Shown piece by piece: positions 1 through 8,731 of a stretch of DNA of 64,000 nucleotides. The notes beneath the pieces are model-generated. The model was given only the letters and a program-made list of their open reading frames with translations, did not search any database and was not told the DNA's origin. The stretch's first letter is position 1. Every line of letters starts with the position of its first letter. The DNA is from Flagellimonas myxillae (GTDB lineage: Bacteria > Bacteroidota > Bacteroidia > Flavobacteriales > Flavobacteriaceae). The translations under genes were made by a program, and so were the position numbers. The DNA lies in the NCBI RefSeq assembly GCF_023502235.1, contig NZ_JAMFLY010000003.1:372001-436000 (forward strand), given 5' to 3'.

Positions 1-267
1 ACTCAGTACAAGTCCGTGGAGGATGGACTTGCCCCAATGCCGTCCGTGCAGGCCAATGGATTTTAGGTCCAATTTTTCTCCCCTGTAAATAAGTAAGATC
101 AAGAGGCCGGTAATTCCAAAAATGAGAAGTTCCTTTTTCACCAAAAAAATATTGGTGTACACATCGGGTGCTATTTGGGAAGCGATGTAAATGATCAAAG
201 GAGGGCCAAAAAAAGCTACGGCCAGTCCCAGTACAGTAATTCGTGAAATTGATTTAAAGTTGTCCAT
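1..267 (-). CDS. Membrane protein N-terminus, possibly a CPBP-family intramembrane protease (partial)
   Basis: An open frame starts with ATG at 267 (MDNFKSISRIT) and runs 89 codons off the left edge without a stop. It shows a hydrophobic segment at about residues 10-32, a second at about 50-65, then a basic stretch ending in SIGLHGRHWGKSILHG. This resembles the region before the catalytic part of CPBP (CAAX protease/bacteriocin-processing) intramembrane proteases, where a short Gly-Leu-Trp segment leads into the next membrane helix. The catalytic EExxxR and HxxxN motifs would lie outside the window, so only membrane localisation is well supported. It lies upstream of and on the same strand as nothing else visible; the AraC-type gene that ends at 332 reads toward it. 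Confidence 0.45.
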   Translation of the reverse strand, partial: MDNFKSISRITVLGLAVAFFGPPLIIYIASQIAPDVYTNIFLVKKELLIFGITGLLILLIYRGEKLDLKSIGLHGRHWGKSILHGLVLS

Positions 268-331
268 TTTGTTTTTTTTCCAAAACTAGGGGAGGACCAT
301 ACGCCAATCGACCTCTATCAGGAAGTAGAAC

Positions 332-1438
332 CTATTGGTTTCGCTTTTTAAACTCGGAGGGAGTAATGCCGTTTACTCTTTTAAAAGCCTTGCTAAAAGC
401 GGATTTGGTATTGAACCCCGAATCAAATGCAATCCCAAGGAGGGAAAAATTCTGGTATGCTGGGTTTGCAATTTTCTTTTCAACCTCGGCTACCCTATAT
501 CCATTTACAAAATGGAAAAAATTGGTTTGGTACCGCTCATTGATCACTTGGGAAAGCTCTTTTTGGTGGATATTCAGCATGCTCGCCAATTTGGAGATGG
601 AAAGTTGCCCGTCCAAGAAAGGTTTCTCCATCGTCATTATGGTCTCAAGGCGATCTTGGATTTTAACCACATCTGTTTGGGTGAGGGTAGAGTTCTTATA
701 TTTCTGGGTGACGACCTGATGTTCAGAAGGGTAAACCATCTTGCGGTTAATGGCATGAAAAAACAAGTAAAAAGGAAGCAAAGCCATGCTCCCATAAAAA
801 ATAAGACCTTTAAATTCCAGGGAGAATACACCCAAAACATCACTCAATAACATACTCACTAGAATTATAGCGGAAATGGACAACAGGGCGTACATCACCT
901 TTTGAAGCCATTTAAAATCAATTCCTTCCGTAAAGGAATAGGAAGCTGGAAGTTTCTTTTGAAATATTTTCAAGGCGACATTTGAGGCAATGATGTATAT
1001 GATGAACAGGGCATGAATGCACACTTCCAAAATAAGCAGGGTGGTGTTGGGATCGTACAAAAGTTGCCGTATTTCTTGATATCCGGCATCCCGGTTTTCA
1101 ATTTTTAGAAAATAAATAAGGTAACAGGTAAAGAAAACATAGGGGATAAAATGAATCAGGTGCTCCCATTTAAGTTTGGGATTTGAAGCGATTGAAGTAA
1201 CCACATACAAATACAACATGGGTCCATGTAAAAACACCAAAGTGGTGTCGTATCCAAACAAATTTGGGTTTGATCTAAAGAAACCGTTGACTGCTAATAA
1301 CACGCCGAAAAGGTTGGCCGCTATGATCAGCATCCAGCTTATTAGTATACGTGATGGAAGGGAGGAGCGCTTGCCAAAAATCAGGACCAAAACAAAAAAG
1401 ATGGCCTGAGCGATTCCTAAAACAAGCAAATACCCCAT
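332..1438 (-). CDS. AraC-family transcriptional regulator with N-terminal membrane domain
   Basis: This 368-residue protein has about seven hydrophobic segments in residues 1-230, followed by a cytoplasmic linker and an AraC/XylS double helix-turn-helix domain at about residues 260-367. The domain ends in the usual pattern (LLGIAFDSGFNTKSAFSKAFKR, then NGITPSEFKK), and LSISKLASMLNIHQKELSQVIN is the first helix-turn-helix. Membrane-anchored AraC regulators of this build are common in Flavobacteriia and presumably sense a signal at the inner membrane; the signal is unknown. It reads toward the cut membrane gene at 1-267, which starts 65 bp downstream of its stop and may be co-transcribed. The start MGYLLVLGIAQ puts a hydrophobic helix right at the N-terminus. 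Confidence 0.88.
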   Translation of the reverse strand: MGYLLVLGIAQAIFFVLVLIFGKRSSLPSRILISWMLIIAANLFGVLLAVNGFFRSNPNLFGYDTTLVFLHGPMLYLYVVTSIASNPKLKWEHLIHFIPYVFFTCYLIYFLKIENRDAGYQEIRQLLYDPNTTLLILEVCIHALFIIYIIASNVALKIFQKKLPASYSFTEGIDFKWLQKVMYALLSISAIILVSMLLSDVLGVFSLEFKGLIFYGSMALLPFYLFFHAINRKMVYPSEHQVVTQKYKNSTLTQTDVVKIQDRLETIMTMEKPFLDGQLSISKLASMLNIHQKELSQVINERYQTNFFHFVNGYRVAEVEKKIANPAYQNFSLLGIAFDSGFNTKSAFSKAFKRVNGITPSEFKKRNQ

Positions 1439-1499
1439 GTGTACCCTATAACTTTATTAAGGTACAGAAAAAAAGGTGAAGCATATTTGGTGAAGAAGA

Positions 1500-2405
1500 C
1501 TATAAAGCCAGCTCAGTATACGGAAGGATCGTTGAATACCCTTTTTCCTTAAAGTACGCTTGATGTTTTTGGGAACCGGTTGCCAAGATAAAATCGCCAC
1601 CCCAGGCACCCAGGCTTTTGGTTGCCCCGGAATAGTCGCTGAACAATTTGGATTTTACTGGAGGTATTCCCAAAACTTTGGATAAAAGCTCTTCGTGTTC
1701 GTCCAACAAAGAGTCAAATTCATCAAGGGTAGAACATTTGATCATTTTAGTGGTAAGGGCAGAAAGTTTTTCGACTAACAATGATTTTTCAAATTGAAGT
1801 GAACGATAGTTGGAAATGGCTTCCCTGCTATTCCTTTTTTGATTCAGGTACACAAAAAAAAGCTTCTCCTTATAAGGAGGGTCAAAATCAACCTTTTGGA
1901 CTTTGGGTTGACCATTTTGCAATTGGTAGGTAATTGGAGAACTATGTTGCGCACATGCAATGTCGTAACCACTACCCCCAAAGGTTTTTTGCAGTAAGAG
2001 GTATGGGTCCACTTCGGCCCAATTGGCCAAATTGTTGACCACGGTGGAGGAAGTGCCCAAACCCCAATTTCTGGGAAATGTCAAATTCGTTTCAACAAGC
2101 CCGCCCCCGCTTTCAAGAAAACTGTTATTGAGTGTTTTGGCAGTAGCAAGTATTTCAAGTAGCCTATCCGCGGTTTCCTGATCGGTGGTTGAGCTAATCT
2201 TAAACTTTGGTAGCTCCAGTTTGGCTTCGAACCATGGTTGTCCATCGGAATCGAAGCTTTTCCAATCCAGGAGATTGTAGGGGCTTGGGGTGAATTTCAG
2301 GGATTGTCCGAATTTTGTGGGAATGGCAAGTCCAAGGGCACCGTCCAAGATGGCATACTCCCCAGAGAGCAACAATTTTCCATGGCTATAAAATTCCCTT
2401 GGCAT
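1500..2405 (-). CDS. GYDIA-family GHMP kinase, mevalonate pathway
   Basis: This 301-residue cytoplasmic protein has a GHMP-kinase fold. The N-terminal HGKLLLSGEYAILDG strand-turn is typical, the ATP-binding motif PRNWGLGTSS lies at residues 111-120, and the GYDIACA motif that names the flavobacterial subfamily lies at 146-152. Members resemble mevalonate and phosphomevalonate kinases. The start ATG overlaps the stop of the HMG-CoA reductase gene by one base (TAATG), so the two are translationally coupled. This context supports a step in isoprenoid precursor synthesis by phosphorylation of mevalonate or a derivative. Which of the kinase steps it performs cannot be told from sequence alone. Confidence 0.88.
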   Translation of the reverse strand: MPREFYSHGKLLLSGEYAILDGALGLAIPTKFGQSLKFTPSPYNLLDWKSFDSDGQPWFEAKLELPKFKISSTTDQETADRLLEILATAKTLNNSFLESGGGLVETNLTFPRNWGLGTSSTVVNNLANWAEVDPYLLLQKTFGGSGYDIACAQHSSPITYQLQNGQPKVQKVDFDPPYKEKLFFVYLNQKRNSREAISNYRSLQFEKSLLVEKLSALTTKMIKCSTLDEFDSLLDEHEELLSKVLGIPPVKSKLFSDYSGATKSLGAWGGDFILATGSQKHQAYFKEKGYSTILPYTELAL

Positions 2406-3721
2406 TATTGCGATTGAATTTTTTCCAAAGCTTCCTTTACCGAGGCGTTGGTTACGGTATGGTCCTTAAAATAAGCAACCAGCTGTTGCTTTTCATTTTC
2501 GGTAGCTCCCATTTGGTTGAGCATGTTCATCAGGTGCATTTTCATGTGACCTTTTTGTATTCCCGTCGTGACCAAGGATCGAAGCGCGGCAAAATTCTGT
2601 GCCAGTCCAGCAACCGCCACAATTTGCATAAGTTCCTTTGCACTGGGATGCCCCAATATTTCCAAGGTTAGTTTAACCATAGGATGCAAGGAGGTGAGTC
2701 CTCCTACAGTACCGATTGCCAATGGAAGTTCTATCCAAAAGGTAAAGATGCCATCCTCAATTTTGGCATGGGTGAGGCTGGAATAATGCCCACCTTTGGC
2801 GGCATAGGCATGTACGCCGGCCTCAATGGCCCTAAAGTCGTTTCCAGTTGCCAAGACCACCGCGTCCACCCCATTCATCACCCCTTTGTTATGCGTAACT
2901 GCACGGTGGGGTTCCGCTTTGGCGATTTCAATGGCCCTCACAATTTTCTGGGCGAATTCCTGACCAGATATGCCGGCTTCCCCCAGTTCTGAAACGGGAC
3001 AGCTTACTTCAGCCTTCACCAAACAGTCAGGCACATAATTGGACAAGATGCTCATGACGACCTCAATTTGGGATTCATCAGAAGTGAAGTCTTGGTATAT
3101 TTTAGCTTCGGATGTAAGGGTTTTGGCAAATTGTTCCAAGCAAGAGTTGATAAAATTGGCACCCATGGCATCCAAGGTTTCAAAGGTGCAATGGAGCTGA
3201 TGGTAGCCCGCTATTTTATCGTTTAGGTTGCGAAGTTCAATCCCATTGATTCCACCACCCCTTTTTTCCATATTCTTGGTGATGGATGCAACGCTTTTCA
3301 AAAGCTTGGGATGAACCTCTGCAAAAAACTGTTGCAACTTAATTTCAGAACCATGGTACATGAAATGTACCTGTCCCACTTTTTCCGCACCCAAAATTTC
3401 GGATGAAAACCCTCCCCGGTCTAACCAAAATTTGGCAGCTTTACTTGCTGCGGCCACCACAGAACTTTCTTCTATGACCATGGGGATCACATGAAATTTT
3501 CCGTTGATCAGAAAATTTGGGGCCACGGCAAAAGGGAGATAATAATTGGATAGCGTATTTTCAATGAACTCATCATGCACCTGTTGAATTTTTGGGTCCT
3601 CGTTCCAATACCGTTCCAACAGTTTTTTGGAAGCAACGGAATCCTGGGTATAGTGTGTTACTATCCAGTCAATTTTCTCGGCCTTAGAGAGTTTGGAAAA
3701 TCCTTCAACGGGAGTGTTCAT
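2405..3721 (-). CDS. mvaA: Hydroxymethylglutaryl-CoA reductase, class II type
   Basis: This 438-residue enzyme converts HMG-CoA and mevalonate and is of the class II (Pseudomonas mevalonii-like, often labelled degradative) type. The catalytic set is complete: a glutamate in IPMVIEESSVVAAAS (residues 84-85), Lys279 in HNKGVMNG, Asp295 in TGNDFRAIEAG and His392 in QKGHMKMH. There is no membrane domain, so it is soluble. In Flavobacteriia this type serves biosynthesis through the mevalonate pathway despite the name. It overlaps the downstream GHMP kinase by one base. The start MNTPVEGFSKLSKAEK agrees with a -7 box 20 bp upstream. Confidence 0.95.
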   Translation of the reverse strand: MNTPVEGFSKLSKAEKIDWIVTHYTQDSVASKKLLERYWNEDPKIQQVHDEFIENTLSNYYLPFAVAPNFLINGKFHVIPMVIEESSVVAAASKAAKFWLDRGGFSSEILGAEKVGQVHFMYHGSEIKLQQFFAEVHPKLLKSVASITKNMEKRGGGINGIELRNLNDKIAGYHQLHCTFETLDAMGANFINSCLEQFAKTLTSEAKIYQDFTSDESQIEVVMSILSNYVPDCLVKAEVSCPVSELGEAGISGQEFAQKIVRAIEIAKAEPHRAVTHNKGVMNGVDAVVLATGNDFRAIEAGVHAYAAKGGHYSSLTHAKIEDGIFTFWIELPLAIGTVGGLTSLHPMVKLTLEILGHPSAKELMQIVAVAGLAQNFAALRSLVTTGIQKGHMKMHLMNMLNQMGATENEKQQLVAYFKDHTVTNASVKEALEKIQSQ

Positions 3722-3740
3722 GGTGCTTGGTTAAAGGATT

Positions 3741-3748
3741 CAAATATA
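3741..3748 (-). promoter_or_regulatory. Bacteroidota -7 box before HMG-CoA reductase
   Basis: The minus strand reads TATATTTG, a perfect match to TAnnTTTG, 20 bp before the ATG at 3721. No TTG was found at the usual distance upstream, so this is a -7 match only. Confidence 0.4.
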
Positions 3749-3878
3749 AGGATAATCCCATTTTGGCTTTAATTTAAGACTATTTCAAGCGTATTTCCTG
3801 TTACAAGTGTAACCACAATGTTTATATTCTGATAAAATATTAGTAAACTTGATGGTTTTTAATCAATTTCTAACATAC

Positions 3879-6038
3879 ATGGGAAACAAGTTCCTGCTCT
3901 ACCTATTCACTCTCGGATTTTTAACCCTATCCCAAGCCCAACAAAAGAAAATAACCCTCGAAGATATCTGGCAAGGTGCCTTCAGAACAGAATACATGGA
4001 CGTGCTGCGTTCCATGAAGAATGGTAAGGAGTATACGGTCTTGAATTTTAATCGTTCTCCACGTTCCAGTAGTTTGGACAAATACAATTATGAGACCTCG
4101 GAGAAGATTGAAACCATTGTGGCCTCCGCGGGAAATATTCCATTTTTTAGTTCCTATACCTTTAGTGATGATGAATCCAAGGTGATTTTGGCAACAGAAA
4201 TTGAACCTGTTTTTAGGCATTCCCGTTTAGGTGTGTATTATGTCTACGATGTGGCCTCCAAGAATATTACCAAGGTTTCTGATTTAAAAATTCAGGAACC
4301 TTTGCTTTCTCCAGACGGTTCCAAAGTGGCCTACGTATACAACAACAATATTTATATTTTGGATTTGGCGTCCCAAGATACCAAACAGATTACCACGGAT
4401 GGGAGCAAAGGGACTATCATCAACGGGGTAACGGATTGGGTGTACGAAGAAGAGTTTGCCTTTGTGCGGGCCTTTGCCTGGAACAGCAATGGGAGCAAGA
4501 TTGCCTTCCTGCGTTTTGACGAGACCAATGTCCCCCATTTTTCCATGGATGTATACGGGCAGAACCTCTATCCCTTTCAACATGAGTTTAAATACCCCAA
4601 GGCAGGAGAAGAGAACGCAACGGTTAGTTTGCATCTTTACGATATAGCTTCGCAAACAACATCCAATGTGGATTTGGGCAATACCTATTATATACCGCGG
4701 ATTAAATGGAAACACAATCCGGATGAACTGAGTGTGCAGACCATCAACAGGCACCAGAACCATTTAAAAATGTATACGGTCAATGCAACTGACAATTCGG
4801 TCTCGTTGTTATTGGAAGACAAGGATGCCGCCTATGTCGATATTACCGATGACCTAACGTTCTTGGGCGATGACAGTTTTATCTGGACCAGTGAGCGGGA
4901 TGGCCACAACCACATTTATCTATATGGAAAGGATGGTACCCTAAAGAATCAAGTGACGCAAGGGGAGTGGGAGGTTACCCGATATTATGGATATGATGAT
5001 AAGCGCAAAAAAATCTACTATCAGTCCACCGAAAATGGTTCCATAAACCGAGATGTATACAGTGTGGCCTCCAATGGAAAGAAAAAGAGGAGACTTACTT
5101 CCAGGGAAGGAACCAACTCTGCTGCCTTCAGCGCGGACTTTACCTATTTTATAAATACCTACTCGAGTAGCACAACCCCATATCAATTTACATTGCATCA
5201 AGCATCCGATGGTAAACTCCTCAAGGTAATCAAGAACAACAATGCCCTTTCCAAAAAACTGGAAGGTTATGAATTGAGTCCAAAGGAATTTTCCACAATC
5301 AACATAAACGGCAACGATTTGAACATGTATATGATCAAACCTGCCGATTTCGACCCCAACAAGAAATATCCTTTATTTATGTTCCAATACAGTGGGCCGG
5401 GATCACAGCAAGTTGCCAACAGATGGTTGGGAAGCAATGATTATTGGCATCAATTATTGGCTTCCGATGGATATATCATTGCCTGTGTGGATGGGCGGGG
5501 AACAGGATTGAAAGGAAGGGACTTTAAAAAGGTCACCTATATGAATTTGGTCAAATATGAGACGGAAGACCAAATAGCTGTGGCTAAAAAGTTGAGCGAA
5601 CTACCCTATATCGACGAGGCCCGAACTGGTATTTGGGGCTGGAGTTATGGGGGGCACATGAGCACCAATTGTTTGTTGAAGGGGAACGATACCTTTGAAA
5701 TGGCCATTGCAGTGGCACCAGTAACCTCATGGCGCTTTTATGACACTATTTATACCGAGCGCTTTATGCGAACCCCTGCGGAAAATCCTTCAGGGTACGA
5801 TGACAACTCTCCCTTTAATTACCCAGAGCTTTTAAAGGGGAAATATCTTTTGGTACATGGTTCAGGGGATGATAATGTGCACGTTCAGAATTCCATGCGG
5901 ATGATTGAGGCATTGGTCCAAGCCAACAAGGATTTTGAATGGGCCATTTACCCAGATAGGAACCATGGTATCTACGGGGGGAATACGAGGCTTCATCTGT
6001 ATAACAAGATGACCAAGTTTGTCAAGGAAAATTTGTAA
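3879..6038 (+). CDS. Secreted dipeptidyl peptidase IV (S9 family serine peptidase)
   Basis: This exoprotein removes dipeptides, usually X-Pro, from peptide N-termini. It has an eight-bladed beta-propeller region (DPP IV N-terminal domain) over about two thirds of its length and a C-terminal alpha/beta hydrolase domain. The catalytic Ser is in GWSYGG (codon 5643-5645), Asp in GSGDDNVH (5868-5870) and His in DRNHGIYG (5964-5966). The propeller carries the Glu-Glu pair in DWVYEEEF that binds the substrate amino end. A longer frame opens with TTG at 3849, but MGNKFLLYLFTLGFLTLSQAQ from ATG 3879 is a clean signal peptide, so that start is chosen. It lies 16 bp upstream of a POT peptide transporter, suggesting linked peptide degradation and uptake. 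Confidence 0.95.
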   Translation: MGNKFLLYLFTLGFLTLSQAQQKKITLEDIWQGAFRTEYMDVLRSMKNGKEYTVLNFNRSPRSSSLDKYNYETSEKIETIVASAGNIPFFSSYTFSDDESKVILATEIEPVFRHSRLGVYYVYDVASKNITKVSDLKIQEPLLSPDGSKVAYVYNNNIYILDLASQDTKQITTDGSKGTIINGVTDWVYEEEFAFVRAFAWNSNGSKIAFLRFDETNVPHFSMDVYGQNLYPFQHEFKYPKAGEENATVSLHLYDIASQTTSNVDLGNTYYIPRIKWKHNPDELSVQTINRHQNHLKMYTVNATDNSVSLLLEDKDAAYVDITDDLTFLGDDSFIWTSERDGHNHIYLYGKDGTLKNQVTQGEWEVTRYYGYDDKRKKIYYQSTENGSINRDVYSVASNGKKKRRLTSREGTNSAAFSADFTYFINTYSSSTTPYQFTLHQASDGKLLKVIKNNNALSKKLEGYELSPKEFSTININGNDLNMYMIKPADFDPNKKYPLFMFQYSGPGSQQVANRWLGSNDYWHQLLASDGYIIACVDGRGTGLKGRDFKKVTYMNLVKYETEDQIAVAKKLSELPYIDEARTGIWGWSYGGHMSTNCLLKGNDTFEMAIAVAPVTSWRFYDTIYTERFMRTPAENPSGYDDNSPFNYPELLKGKYLLVHGSGDDNVHVQNSMRMIEALVQANKDFEWAIYPDRNHGIYGGNTRLHLYNKMTKFVKENL

Positions 6039-6054
6039 TCAAACTATCTAATAT

Positions 6055-7587
6055 ATGTCAGATATTGTAAAACCGGCCAGCGAAAAGCAGCTCTTAGGGC
6101 ACCCGCAAGGCCTATTCTACCTGTTCTTCGCGGAGTTGTGGGAACGCTTCAGTTTCTACGGAATGCGGGCACTGCTCACGCTCTACATGGTCAATGTAAT
6201 ATTCGAGGCCTTGGCAACTAGGGACTACGCCGCTGCCGCGGTTTACGCGTCCTATGGTTCTTTGGTCTATGCATCGACCGTAATTGGAGGAAAGATTTCC
6301 GATTCTATTTTAGGGATGCGATCCTCCATTTTTTTAGGAGGGATTTTAATGGCCCTTGGCCATTTTGTGTTGGCCATTGAACATAATATAGCCTTCTTTT
6401 TGGCCTTGGCATTTATTATTGTTGGAAATGGGTTCTTTAAACCGAACATTTCCACCTTTGTGGGAACCTTGTACAAGGATGGGGACCCAAGAAAGGATTC
6501 GGGATTTACCATATTCTACATGGGAATCAACATCGGAGGGTTTATTTCGCCATTGCTCTGTGGTTGGTTGGGTGAAACCTACGGATGGCACTATGGTTTT
6601 GGACTAGCAGGAATAGGAATGCTTACAGGATTGCTGTTCTTCTGGAGCGGAATCAAAAAAAATGTATTTGGAGATGGTGGTAGACCACCGAGTGTGGAGG
6701 TATATGAGAAAAAGGTTATGGGGATACCCCAAAAACACCTGATCCCTATTTTGGCCTTCTTGTCCGCACCGTTAATTGCTTTTTTATTGCATTCCTACAA
6801 GTCGTTGGGAGCTGAAGGAACGGCTTTTGCGGATACCAATATTGTAAACCTATTGTTTTATTTGGTTGGAATAGCTGTGTTGATTTATATGGCTACCATT
6901 ATGGTCAAGTCAACAGCAGATGAGCGGAAAAAGCTCTTTATGGCCCTATTGATCACCTTTTTCATGACGATTTTTTGGGGCTTTCATGAATTGCACGGTA
7001 GTGTAATTACCCTGTTTGCAGCAAGAAATGTGGATTTGAGCTTGATCAATGCAAGTCAGACCAACGCCTTGAATTCCATGTTCATTGTGATTTTATCCAT
7101 ACCCATTTCCATCATGTGGACGTATATGGCCAAGAAGAAAATAAACCCGAGGACACCGTACAAATTTGGTATGGGATTGGTTCTGGCAGGTTTGGCGTTT
7201 TATGTGGTTTCGTTGAGTGGAGGCAGTGCAGATGAAAATGGGATGGTTCCCTTCTCCTATCTACTCTGGTTATATTTCATTATCTCGGTAGGGGAACTAT
7301 TTATGTCCCCAGTTGGGCTTTCCAAAATTACTGATCTTTCCCCCAAGCGCATCGTGGCCTTTATGATGGGGGTTTGGTTCCTTTCATCGGCCTACGCATT
7401 CCAGATTGTTGGGTTTATTTCCAAACAATTGGCCATAGAAAGTACCGATAAAAATGTGGGCGGTTTGGAGACCTTGAATGTTTACTTGGACGGGTTCCGA
7501 TTGATAGCGATTTATGCCTTGGTTGCCGGAGCTGTTGTTCTGCTTTTTGGACCGCTAATGAAGCGATTGATGGGGAACGTACATTAA
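6055..7587 (+). CDS. POT/PTR-family proton-coupled di/tripeptide transporter
   Basis: This 510-residue inner-membrane transporter of the major facilitator fold imports di- and tripeptides with protons. The N-terminal helix holds the family ExxERF motif (ELWERFSFYGMRALL), and the PTR2 signature is seen in GNGFFKPNISTFVGTLY followed by DSGFTIFYMGINIGG. About 14 hydrophobic segments are visible, and the FMSPVGLSKITDLSP stretch in the C-terminal half is typical. It follows the dipeptidyl peptidase by 16 bp on the same strand. Its stop lies one base from the stop of the convergent DsbD-like gene, with no terminator hairpin between them. Confidence 0.95.
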   Translation: MSDIVKPASEKQLLGHPQGLFYLFFAELWERFSFYGMRALLTLYMVNVIFEALATRDYAAAAVYASYGSLVYASTVIGGKISDSILGMRSSIFLGGILMALGHFVLAIEHNIAFFLALAFIIVGNGFFKPNISTFVGTLYKDGDPRKDSGFTIFYMGINIGGFISPLLCGWLGETYGWHYGFGLAGIGMLTGLLFFWSGIKKNVFGDGGRPPSVEVYEKKVMGIPQKHLIPILAFLSAPLIAFLLHSYKSLGAEGTAFADTNIVNLLFYLVGIAVLIYMATIMVKSTADERKKLFMALLITFFMTIFWGFHELHGSVITLFAARNVDLSLINASQTNALNSMFIVILSIPISIMWTYMAKKKINPRTPYKFGMGLVLAGLAFYVVSLSGGSADENGMVPFSYLLWLYFIISVGELFMSPVGLSKITDLSPKRIVAFMMGVWFLSSAYAFQIVGFISKQLAIESTDKNVGGLETLNVYLDGFRLIAIYALVAGAVVLLFGPLMKRLMGNVH

Positions 7588-7588
7588 C

Positions 7589-8044
7589 CTAAAGGTCCAT
7601 TTTGACCACAAGTTCCCTAGGAAAATAACACTTGCGGGAATCGCAGGTTTGATAGGCCAGAATACCTTCCAAGGTATTCTGGCTTTCTATTTTTTCCTTT
7701 TTGGTAAAGGATATCGACAAGGTTATGTTACCATCCATAGTCTGCAATACCGTTCCGTCGGGGAATCTTATTGTATACGGAACATAGTCAAATTCCGTAT
7801 GGTCTAAGGTTAAGTGGGGAGAGCTTAGCTGAAATTTAGTGGGAATAACTGCACTTTCCCCCACATTGGGCACCTGAATATGGTAACCATCCTTTACGCT
7901 AAACAATAGCGTGGCCCTACCTTTGGTATCCGAAACCCATTCAACTGTTGAACCCTCGGCGTCAAAGGAGACGAAATGGGTGGTTTGTTCACCAGCCGTG
8001 GCAAAAACCCATAAAAGTGTCCATAAGATACTAACGGAGCTCAT
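7589..8044 (-). CDS. Stand-alone DsbD alpha-domain-like exported protein
   Basis: From ATG 8044 the product has 151 residues: a short hydrophobic leader (SILWTLLWVFATAGEQ) and an immunoglobulin-like domain that matches the DsbD N-terminal (alpha) domain, ending in YQTCDSRKCYFP. The paired cysteines are Cys134 and Cys139; in E. coli DsbD the equivalent pair sits in a similar YQxC...CYPP setting and passes electrons to periplasmic partners. The membrane and thioredoxin domains of full DsbD are absent. The start overlaps the end of the redoxin gene by 14 bp, so the two are coupled. A longer frame from 8131 exists but has no signal peptide and overlaps the redoxin gene further. Role inferred: partner of the upstream redoxin in periplasmic thiol exchange. 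Confidence 0.75.
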   Translation of the reverse strand: MSSVSILWTLLWVFATAGEQTTHFVSFDAEGSTVEWVSDTKGRATLLFSVKDGYHIQVPNVGESAVIPTKFQLSSPHLTLDHTEFDYVPYTIRFPDGTVLQTMDGNITLSISFTKKEKIESQNTLEGILAYQTCDSRKCYFPRELVVKMDL

Positions 8045-8603
8045 GTAACCGGGCCTTGAGTGCCAAGAGTTCTGCATCAAAATCCTTGCTATCCAAGAGG
8101 GACAGAAACTGGATTTTACCTGCTGGGTCAATCAAAAGATTGGAAGCCAACATTACCTCATCTCTGGCCAAATCCGGAAGCACGTCCTTGGGCGCATAAT
8201 TGGTGGCAACGGCCCCATCGGTGTCTAGCAAAACCGGAAAATTTAGTTCAAATTTATCGACCAACTTTTCCTTGACCAGTTCTTTGGATTCTTTTACATC
8301 CACAATAATAACGGAAACATCATCATATTTTCCGGCCAACTCTTTTAAGTAGGGTGCCTCAGCATTGCAAAAAGGGCACCAAGTGGTAGCAAAATGGAGC
8401 ACCACAAACTTTCCTTTGTAATCACTAAGTTTCATGGTTTGCCCGTCTACGGAATTCAGTTCAAAGTCCGGAGCCATGGTACCGGAATACAATTGGTTTT
8501 CTTGGGTTTTGTCGGGGTCGGTCTTGCATGAACCGACTAGGAATAAGATCAGCAATCCGATTATCCCCATAGCAAGATGCTTCAGACGAATGTTCAGTTT
8601 CAT
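8031..8603 (-). CDS. TlpA/ResA-like thioredoxin-fold lipoprotein
   Basis: This 190-residue protein has a lipoprotein signal (LLILFLVGSC, lipid Cys26) and an AhpC/TSA-redoxin type thioredoxin domain from about residue 42. The redox motif is Cys76-Pro-Phe-Cys79 in TTWCPFCNAEAP, and the cis-proline loop appears late in the domain before NLLIDPAGKIQFL. It would act at the cell envelope as a thiol-disulfide oxidoreductase. The gene overlaps the DsbD-alpha-like gene, suggesting the two exchange electrons. The precise substrate (cytochrome maturation or general disulfide reduction) cannot be read from the sequence. Confidence 0.85.
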   Translation of the reverse strand: MKLNIRLKHLAMGIIGLLILFLVGSCKTDPDKTQENQLYSGTMAPDFELNSVDGQTMKLSDYKGKFVVLHFATTWCPFCNAEAPYLKELAGKYDDVSVIIVDVKESKELVKEKLVDKFELNFPVLLDTDGAVATNYAPKDVLPDLARDEVMLASNLLIDPAGKIQFLSLLDSKDFDAELLALKARLHELR

Positions 8604-8731
8604 GATTTCTTGTTTTTAATGGTTGAACAACGTGTCCGATTATGGGGGATAAATCGTAACTCTTTTAATATCAGTAAAGATAGCTAATGCAATGGCCAAT
8701 TTCAAATAAGGGGACTTTCGCCAAGGTAAGA

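Noticed and set aside
3849..3878. TTG upstream start for the dipeptidyl peptidase
   Set aside because: It would place ten residues before a clean signal peptide that starts at ATG 3879.
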